This document shows, in pieces, positions 35,621 to 41,820 of a stretch of 41,820 nt of DNA. The notes beneath the pieces were generated by a model. The model did not search any database and was not told the origin of the DNA. It worked only from the letters and a program-made list of their open reading frames with translations. Location: contig JAJEGI010000103.1 of NCBI GenBank assembly GCA_022819945.1, positions 1-41,820 on the forward strand, written 5' to 3'. This DNA comes from Candidatus Poribacteria bacterium. Lineage in GTDB: Bacteria > Poribacteria > WGA-4E > WGA-3G. Position 1 is the stretch's first letter. Every line of letters starts with the position of its first letter. The translations under genes were made by a program, and so were the position numbers.

Positions 35621-38149
35621 ATGGAAAACATTGAAAACATCCAAGAAAGCAACATAGAAAATGAACTAAAAACATCGTATCTCGCCTACGCGATGAGTGT
35701 TAACACCAATCGCGCGATACCCGATGTCCGGGACGGTCTCAAACCCGGCACACGTCGGATTATTTATGCTATGGGAGAGATAAACCTCACTTCAAACCGC
35801 CCTTATGACAAATGTGCCGCTGTCGTTGGGGAGGTGATGAAAAACTATCATCCACACGGTGATGGCCCTATTTATGGAACGCTTGTCGGTTTAGCGCAGC
35901 CGTTTAATATGCGGTATCCACTCATAGACCCGCAAGGAAACTTTGGTAGCATTGATGATGACCCGCCTGGGGCGATGCGCTATACAGAGTGCCGACTGGC
36001 TACTATTACTGGGGAGATGCTCACTGATATTGAAAAGCAGGTCGTTGATTTCCAACCGAACTACAAGGATTCTCTCGAAGAACCGACTGTTCTCCCTGGA
36101 CTCTTACCGAATTTGCTCATCAACGGCACAACAGGTATTGGTGTCGGCTATCTCACTCGGATACCGCCACATAACTTGAATGAAATTATTGATGCCCTAC
36201 TCTACAAACTTTCAGATCCAGATGCTACCTCGGAAATGTTGATGGAACACATCCAAGGCCCTGATTTTCCAACTGCAGGAATGATCGTTGGTACCAGTGG
36301 TATCAAGAATATGTACACCACCGGCAGAGGGAGCATGACTGTCCGGGCTAAAGCGATCATAGAACGAATTACTACTGCTGGCAAATCGGAAGTTGAGCAG
36401 GAACAGATCGTCATAACTGAAATCCCATTTCAGGTAAAGAAAAATCAGCTGCTTGAACGGATGTTTCAATTAGTTGTTAACAAAACCATCAATGGAATTA
36501 GAGACATCCGGGACGAGTCGGATCAAGATATCCGAATTGTCATAATCCTTAAGCGCGGCGAAATTGCACAGGTTATCCTAAATCAGTTGTATAAGCATAC
36601 ACAGATGCAGACGAATTTCAGCGCGAACCTTCTCTGTCTTGTGGATGGGCTTCCAAAAGTTCTAACACTTGAGGAGATTCTGCACTACTATCTTGAACAT
36701 CGAAGAGACGTGGTTCGCCGCCGGACACAATTTGAACTCGCTCGCGCTGAACGTAGAAGCCATATCCTTGAAGGGTACTTACTGGCACTGCAAAACATTG
36801 AGGCGGTTATAGAACTTGTCCAAACCGCTGAATCACCGCAGGCGGCAGAGCAAGAACTCCAAGAGACATATCAACTCAGCGAAATGCAGGCAAGAGAAAT
36901 TCTCACAATGACGCTCCGCCAATTGACAGGGCTTGAACGCCAACGTATTCACGACGAATACACGGAATTGCTGGATCAAATTGCTGAATTCCGGGCAATC
37001 CTTGCCAGTGAAACGTTGATAACGGATATTATTCGGACGGAACTTGAAACTCTTAGAGAGAAATACGGTGATGAACGCCGGACAGAAATCACCGGTGAGA
37101 TCAAAGAATTTGAAGTCGAAGATCTTATTGCTGATGAAGAGATGGTGGTTACATTATCCCACGCTGGCTACATCAAACGATTGCCTATGGATACCTATCG
37201 GAAGCAGCACCGCGGCGGTGTTGGAATTAGAGGTGCTGCGACAAAGGATGGTGATTTTTTGCAGCACATCTTCGTTGCTACCGCCCATCAGAACATTTTG
37301 TTCTTCACAGATATGGGCAAGTGTTATACCTTGAAAGTACACCAGATTCCTGAAGCCCGTCGCCAATCGGCTGGGCGCGCAGTCGTTAACCTGCTCCGAT
37401 TATCACAAGGCGAAAACATCACGGCTTATGTTACGGTACGTCCTAAAAACAGTAGCGAAGAAACCGAAGGCACTGATGCTGACGAAACTCTGGGCAGCGA
37501 ATTTGTTTTCATGGCAACGCAGCAAGGCATTGTCAAAAAGACAGCACTTGCCAGTTTTGCAAACACGTTATCAAGCGGCATTATTGCTGTTAACCTTGAT
37601 GATGGTGATAAACTGATTGGGGCACAAGTAACAGAAGGTAATTCTGACATCATTCTCGTTACTCACAAAGGAACGGCTATTCGGTTCAGCGAAAAGGATG
37701 TCAGGTCGCTTGGACGGAACACGCGCGGGGTACGTGGTATAGGACTTAGTGATGACGACTTTGTGGCGCAAATGGTTATTGTTAATGGTAAACCATCTGA
37801 AGAAGACAATACACAAGAAGATGATACTTTATTGATTGTCACGGAAAATGGATATGGTAAGCGCACATCTGTTTCTGCCTACCGTCCCCAAAAACGCGGC
37901 GGGAAAGGTCTCATTGCTATCGGAAAGTCTGCCCGAAACGGGGCAGTCGTTGCCGCAAAACGTGTTGCAGACTCTGACGAACTCGTTCTTATTAGTTCAA
38001 ACGGGTATGTCACCCGAACGGCGGTTGGTGATATTCGACGTATCGGACGCAATACCCAAGGCGTGCGTATCATGACACTTCAAGTCGACGAAACACTTGT
38101 TGATGCCGCTAAAATTGAACTTTCATCCTCCCTACTTGAAGATGACTAA
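35621..38149 (+). CDS. gyrA: DNA gyrase subunit A
   Basis: GyrA cuts and rejoins DNA for gyrase. The 842-residue product has the 5Y-CAP domain with HPHGDG (H-P-H-G-D ending at D81), the active-site tyrosine Y121 in MRYTECRL, and a C-terminal beta-pinwheel with six blades. The gyrase-specific box QKRGGKG is at 757-763, so this is GyrA, not ParC. The residues matching E. coli Ser83 and Asp87 are both Gly (G82 and G86), which is unusual and bears on quinolone binding. ATG 35621 has no clear ribosome site. Confidence 0.97.
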   Translation: MENIENIQESNIENELKTSYLAYAMSVNTNRAIPDVRDGLKPGTRRIIYAMGEINLTSNRPYDKCAAVVGEVMKNYHPHGDGPIYGTLVGLAQPFNMRYPLIDPQGNFGSIDDDPPGAMRYTECRLATITGEMLTDIEKQVVDFQPNYKDSLEEPTVLPGLLPNLLINGTTGIGVGYLTRIPPHNLNEIIDALLYKLSDPDATSEMLMEHIQGPDFPTAGMIVGTSGIKNMYTTGRGSMTVRAKAIIERITTAGKSEVEQEQIVITEIPFQVKKNQLLERMFQLVVNKTINGIRDIRDESDQDIRIVIILKRGEIAQVILNQLYKHTQMQTNFSANLLCLVDGLPKVLTLEEILHYYLEHRRDVVRRRTQFELARAERRSHILEGYLLALQNIEAVIELVQTAESPQAAEQELQETYQLSEMQAREILTMTLRQLTGLERQRIHDEYTELLDQIAEFRAILASETLITDIIRTELETLREKYGDERRTEITGEIKEFEVEDLIADEEMVVTLSHAGYIKRLPMDTYRKQHRGGVGIRGAATKDGDFLQHIFVATAHQNILFFTDMGKCYTLKVHQIPEARRQSAGRAVVNLLRLSQGENITAYVTVRPKNSSEETEGTDADETLGSEFVFMATQQGIVKKTALASFANTLSSGIIAVNLDDGDKLIGAQVTEGNSDIILVTHKGTAIRFSEKDVRSLGRNTRGVRGIGLSDDDFVAQMVIVNGKPSEEDNTQEDDTLLIVTENGYGKRTSVSAYRPQKRGGKGLIAIGKSARNGAVVAAKRVADSDELVLISSNGYVTRTAVGDIRRIGRNTQGVRIMTLQVDETLVDAAKIELSSSLLEDD

Positions 38150-38216
38150 GATTCTTAGCGTCCAATTGAGCAAACAGCGTTAAATTTCGCAGAAAATTGT
38201 CACACGGGGAAGAAAA

Positions 38217-39851
38217 ATGAAATATCTTAGCTTACTCATGACTGTTGTTTTAATCATAACTTGTCTCGCTTTAGGTACCAGTTTGCAGGCACAAACCGGA
38301 GAGACCCCCGAATTGCTATCACTTACCGATGCTGATACAGGGTTAAACCCGAGTATGACACGCACAGCGAGAATCTATACCAACCTAATGTGGGCTGCCT
38401 ACTGCAAAACAGATAGACGAAATCCTCACAAAAGCAAAATCGCCTATGATACCTTAATTGCAGAATTAGAACTCGACAGTGAGTCCCCTGCCACCGTTGA
38501 GACCGATATCTTATCAGCGCGCGGAATAAGTTTCATTTATGCCGAGCGTGCAGCACTCCGATTTTCTAAATTGCAAGATATTACGGGCGCGGAGAGAGAT
38601 GCCGAAAAAGCTGTTCAATTTAACCCTGAAAATGTGAACGCAACATGGATCCTTGCCAAGATAATAACGACTCGGTTCATTTCTCATGTGGAGCGGAATA
38701 GCACGAATAACGAAAGGGCTGAAAACTTAAAAGAAGACATGTTTTCTACTCTAAACCGTGTCGTTGAGTTGAATCCGGACCACGATGAAGCACATTTTTA
38801 CCTCGGCAGTATGGCACGTGATTTTGATGAGCCTGAACTCGCTATCAACGCCTTTAAGGCACTCACCCGTATTATACCCTACGATCACCGATACCATACG
38901 GAACTTGCCAAACTTTATGAAGGGCAAAACCGGCTTGATGAAGCTGTGCAATCTTATGAAAGAGTCGTAACAATCCAACCTCAACAGATGAACACGCGAA
39001 ACCATCTCGGGCAGCTTTACCTTCAGACAGGCGACTATCCTGCGGCAATAAAAATTTTTCTCACTGTTCTGACATCAATTGAAGGCACCCAAAATGGGCA
39101 TCCAGATGAAATTGATGCACACCACGGTATTAGCCTCGCATATCAGGCACAGAATAACTTTGAAAAAGCCGAATATCATGGCACACGCGCGATAACCTTG
39201 TTAGAGGCGCGCGCACTTTCAATGCGAGGTGGGACGCGTAGCAGTCGCTCAAGACGTGCTGAACGGATCGCGTTAGCGGAAAGCATCCGAGAGGCCCGCT
39301 ATACACTCGCGCAGATTTACCTTAGATTCAACAACCCCCAAAAATCGATACAGACTTTTGCGAAGATTTTGGCTGCTGATGCCAACGATGTCCAAGCACA
39401 CACTGGTATTGGGATAGCTTATCAAATGATAGACGATGTGCCGCAGGCAGAAACCCACCTACGTAAGGCGATAGACCTGTCCGCAAATCATGAATTACCC
39501 GATGCCTACAATGCGTTAGGTTACCTCTACGCGGAGCAAGGAATTAAATTAGACGAAGCCGCAGCGCTTGTTCTTCGTGCACTTAAAAGCGTACCCACAT
39601 CCGGCGCATATCTTGATAGTTTAGGGCTTATTTATCTTAAACAAGGGAAACTTGATGCCGCTATAGAAAACCTGGAGCAAGCAATTAGGTATTTGCCCGA
39701 TACGCCTGAAATTCTTTTACATCTCGGTGACGCATATCTTGAAAAGGGTCTGAAAGATAAAGCATTGGAGACTTTAGAGAATGCTGCGCGCCTTGAGCCG
39801 GATAATGCCGAACTGCGTCAGAAACTGGACACCATCAGATCCAGCAGATAG
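38217..39851 (+). CDS. Secreted tetratricopeptide repeat protein
   Basis: The 544-residue product starts with a signal peptide (MKYLSLLMTVVLIITCLALG..LQAQ, cleavage near 26). TPR units are seen from about residue 110 to the end (for example AERDAEKAVQFNPENVNATWIL, YDHRYHTELAKLYEGQ, PDTPEILLHLGDAYLEKG), about ten in two groups. A basic Ser/Arg-rich stretch (MRGGTRSSRSRRAER, about 335-349) separates them. TPR arrays are protein-binding scaffolds, here probably periplasmic or on the outer-membrane inner face. ATG 38217 has GGGGA upstream. The gene lies between gyrA and a secreted protease on the same strand, without a close functional link that I can see. Confidence 0.9.
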   Translation: MKYLSLLMTVVLIITCLALGTSLQAQTGETPELLSLTDADTGLNPSMTRTARIYTNLMWAAYCKTDRRNPHKSKIAYDTLIAELELDSESPATVETDILSARGISFIYAERAALRFSKLQDITGAERDAEKAVQFNPENVNATWILAKIITTRFISHVERNSTNNERAENLKEDMFSTLNRVVELNPDHDEAHFYLGSMARDFDEPELAINAFKALTRIIPYDHRYHTELAKLYEGQNRLDEAVQSYERVVTIQPQQMNTRNHLGQLYLQTGDYPAAIKIFLTVLTSIEGTQNGHPDEIDAHHGISLAYQAQNNFEKAEYHGTRAITLLEARALSMRGGTRSSRSRRAERIALAESIREARYTLAQIYLRFNNPQKSIQTFAKILAADANDVQAHTGIGIAYQMIDDVPQAETHLRKAIDLSANHELPDAYNALGYLYAEQGIKLDEAAALVLRALKSVPTSGAYLDSLGLIYLKQGKLDAAIENLEQAIRYLPDTPEILLHLGDAYLEKGLKDKALETLENAARLEPDNAELRQKLDTIRSSR

Positions 39852-39908
39852 TTTTAAAGGCTAAATCAGTCGCGAATGCTATTACTTTAGCAGTGGGTAG
39901 TTGGTAAG

Positions 39909-41591
39909 ATGAGAAATATAACAGTGCTTTTCACGCTTGTGTTATTGGTTTTAGGGGCATCGTATCAGAGTTCAGCATATCTCTGTGGCACCCCGCGATT
40001 GTCAGACCCAGACGCAAACACAACGCAACCTTTCCCCCCGGTGGACCTGACTATTCCAGCGCTACCTACTGCACCTGTGCTGCCGATTGGCATGGCGCGC
40101 ACCTTTTTCGCACCTGACTTTAGGAGTATGCAACAATACACTGTCTCCGCTGTGTTGCGTGGTGTTGGTCGTTTCTGTTATATCTTTGTTGAGGAGGCTG
40201 AGTGGAATACACGGGTTACCGCCGAAACCGTACAATCAATGGTGCGCGCTTTTGATGCTGCTACACCTGCGAATCCACAGCGCGGCATTTATTCTACGTT
40301 GGTGGATCTATTTGGCGCACCACCGGACATTGATGGAAACGGTAAGGTTATTTTACTCTTGCTTAATATTCGGGATATAAACCATGTGAACCGGTACACT
40401 GCTGGCTTTTTTAATCCAGCGGATCAAAATCTCGGTGTACTCAGAAACCCAGGATTTCGTAGGTTCCCGATTCGGAGTAACGAAGCGGATATGCTGTATA
40501 TAGATACACAACCGCTTAACCCAAATAGTGAAATGGCACATAATGTTATTGCCCATGAGCTTCAACATCTTATTCATTGGAGACATGATCCTCACGAAGC
40601 GACTTGGGTTGATGAAGGATGTGCGGGATACGCATCATTTCTATGCGGCTATCCAGTGCAGGAACATGTCGCGGCATTTGAAAGAATGCCCTCTGTTTCG
40701 CTTATAACCTGGCCCGAAACGGAGGCAGATTCATTGCCATACTACGGGGCTACTTTCCTCTGGATGCTCTATCTTCATGAACAGCACGGTGGCATAGGAA
40801 CAGTAGCTGAAATTGTCCGAAATCGTGGCACATCGCTCACCGGTGTTTCAGATGCACTCGCATCAAAAGGCGTTACGGAAAAAATCTCTGATATCTTTAT
40901 CCATTGGAAATTGGCGAACTATTTATCTGACTATCGCGCCGTTAGACTTTCTCTTATGCCGCACCGTTGGTACCGTTCCTATCCAAGCGGCACACAAAGT
41001 GGGAGACTCAGTAATTTTTCAGCCGACTACATCGGATTTGAAGATGCGGGTGGATTGACACTTGGATTTTCAAGTGATTCATCGGCAAGCAATGCTGCCC
41101 ATACCATCGAATTTCATAACACCGGTGATGTCCATGTGCAAGCGATAAAATCGTCGGACGGTAATTCGGGGTCCGTTGTGTTACCGAATACTGTCACAGA
41201 GGCGATTCTGGTGCCGAGCTTGCAAGCGGAGACTATCAATGCCGATACACGTAGCACTAACTATCAATACAGTGCCACACGCGGCGCACATATCACCTTC
41301 ACCTCCGCTGTGCTCCCAAATCCAGTACATCCACGGTATTGGGACATCATCGCCAAATCGAGCGAATCTCTCGTTGGGTTAACTCCGACTATGACCTTGG
41401 TGCTTTCTGATAACGCGATTGAACGCCCCTATAAGGAAGCACAAGCGATGTATCAAGTAACCCAAGATTCACAGAACAGTTACCTATATCGGTTCTCATT
41501 TCTGCTTGAACCGGAGATAGCACCCGAATCTATCATATATCAGATTTCACTCGATTCGCGAATTGTTGACACAGGATCGCTAATCGAGTAA
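39909..41591 (+). CDS. Secreted zinc metalloprotease, M30 (hyicolysin)-like
   Basis: The 560-residue product has a signal peptide (MRNITVLFTLVLLVLGASYQSSA). The zinc motif is HELQH (H216, E217, H220), followed by WVDEG, whose Glu is the likely third ligand at about position 233. Upstream, DIDGNGKVILLLLNIRD and the following GFFNPAD resemble the M30 peptidase layout. The first domain ends near residue 350, and a beta-rich C-terminal region of about 200 residues follows without a recognised domain. It is expected to be exported and act outside the inner membrane. The M30 assignment is from memory of motifs; other gluzincin families are possible. Confidence 0.78.
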   Translation: MRNITVLFTLVLLVLGASYQSSAYLCGTPRLSDPDANTTQPFPPVDLTIPALPTAPVLPIGMARTFFAPDFRSMQQYTVSAVLRGVGRFCYIFVEEAEWNTRVTAETVQSMVRAFDAATPANPQRGIYSTLVDLFGAPPDIDGNGKVILLLLNIRDINHVNRYTAGFFNPADQNLGVLRNPGFRRFPIRSNEADMLYIDTQPLNPNSEMAHNVIAHELQHLIHWRHDPHEATWVDEGCAGYASFLCGYPVQEHVAAFERMPSVSLITWPETEADSLPYYGATFLWMLYLHEQHGGIGTVAEIVRNRGTSLTGVSDALASKGVTEKISDIFIHWKLANYLSDYRAVRLSLMPHRWYRSYPSGTQSGRLSNFSADYIGFEDAGGLTLGFSSDSSASNAAHTIEFHNTGDVHVQAIKSSDGNSGSVVLPNTVTEAILVPSLQAETINADTRSTNYQYSATRGAHITFTSAVLPNPVHPRYWDIIAKSSESLVGLTPTMTLVLSDNAIERPYKEAQAMYQVTQDSQNSYLYRFSFLLEPEIAPESIIYQISLDSRIVDTGSLIE

Positions 41592-41766
41592 TATTATAAA
41601 CGCGCGACGAGTCGCATCAGGCTTTTGTAACAGGTGACGAACTCGATAAATCTGTTGCCTAAGATTCTATTTAAGGCCAGTGCGAACTCGGTTTCCGCGG
41701 TTAGTGAAAGACAATTTTATTTTTATTTTCTTCTCTCCAGTTAGGAACTTCAGAAAAGGGGAAAAA

Positions 41767-41820
41767 ATGCAACCTACACTCTATGCAGGAACGATTGGAC
41801 AAAGTGTCTGGCACAGTACC
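41767..41820 (+). CDS. Start of a gene cut by the window end
   Basis: ATG 41767 has a GAAAAGGGG ribosome site about five bases upstream, and is open to the end: MQPTLYAGTIGQSVWHST (18 codons). The wording LYAGT..G..VWHST is reminiscent of a BNR/Kelch-like beta-propeller blade, but 18 residues cannot establish this. Confidence 0.5.
   Translation, partial: MQPTLYAGTIGQSVWHST

Overview
The window is a 41.8 kb piece of a bacterial chromosome that carries the replication origin. Protein-level features suggest an uncultured, double-membraned lineage of the FCB/Poribacteria type: a 2195-residue SprA-like outer-membrane protein, LamG, GH2 and GH32 proteins, Gfo/Idh/MocA and zinc MDR sugar dehydrogenases, and an origin without dnaN. 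The Candidatus Poribacteria-like placement is an inference from gene content, not from a marker-gene search.

Positions 1-9.2 kb: the 3' part of a GH32-like protein on the + strand, then a minus-strand block. The block is a small membrane protein, a receiver-less sigma-54 activator, three tandem paralogous proteins of unknown function (one keeps DUF6884-like motifs, two have lost them), secF and secD. tRNA-Arg(CCU) follows at 9161-9233.

Positions 9.4-14.0 kb (minus strand): apt, two zinc MDR polyol/sugar dehydrogenases, an RPE/AlsE-type epimerase and a Gfo/Idh/MocA oxidoreductase. This looks like a polyol or rare-sugar catabolic cluster with apt translationally linked to one dehydrogenase.

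Positions 14.2-27.3 kb (+ strand): a secreted LamG protein, the giant SprA-like protein, a GH2 glycosidase, a D-2-hydroxyacid dehydrogenase and hisC. Several junctions here and in the previous block carry related inverted repeats built from TTATCAGTT-like words.

Positions 27.3-38.1 kb: the origin region. ispH and a previously easy-to-miss rpmH (44 codons) run on the minus strand. Divergent from them lie dnaA, a very clear oriC (phased DnaA boxes, GC spacer, five CTA DnaA-trios, AT-rich element), recF, dciA (DUF721), gyrB and gyrA. dnaN and rnpA, usually found here, are missing.

Positions 38.2-41.8 kb (+ strand): a secreted TPR protein, a secreted M30-like zinc metalloprotease, and the first 18 codons of another gene.
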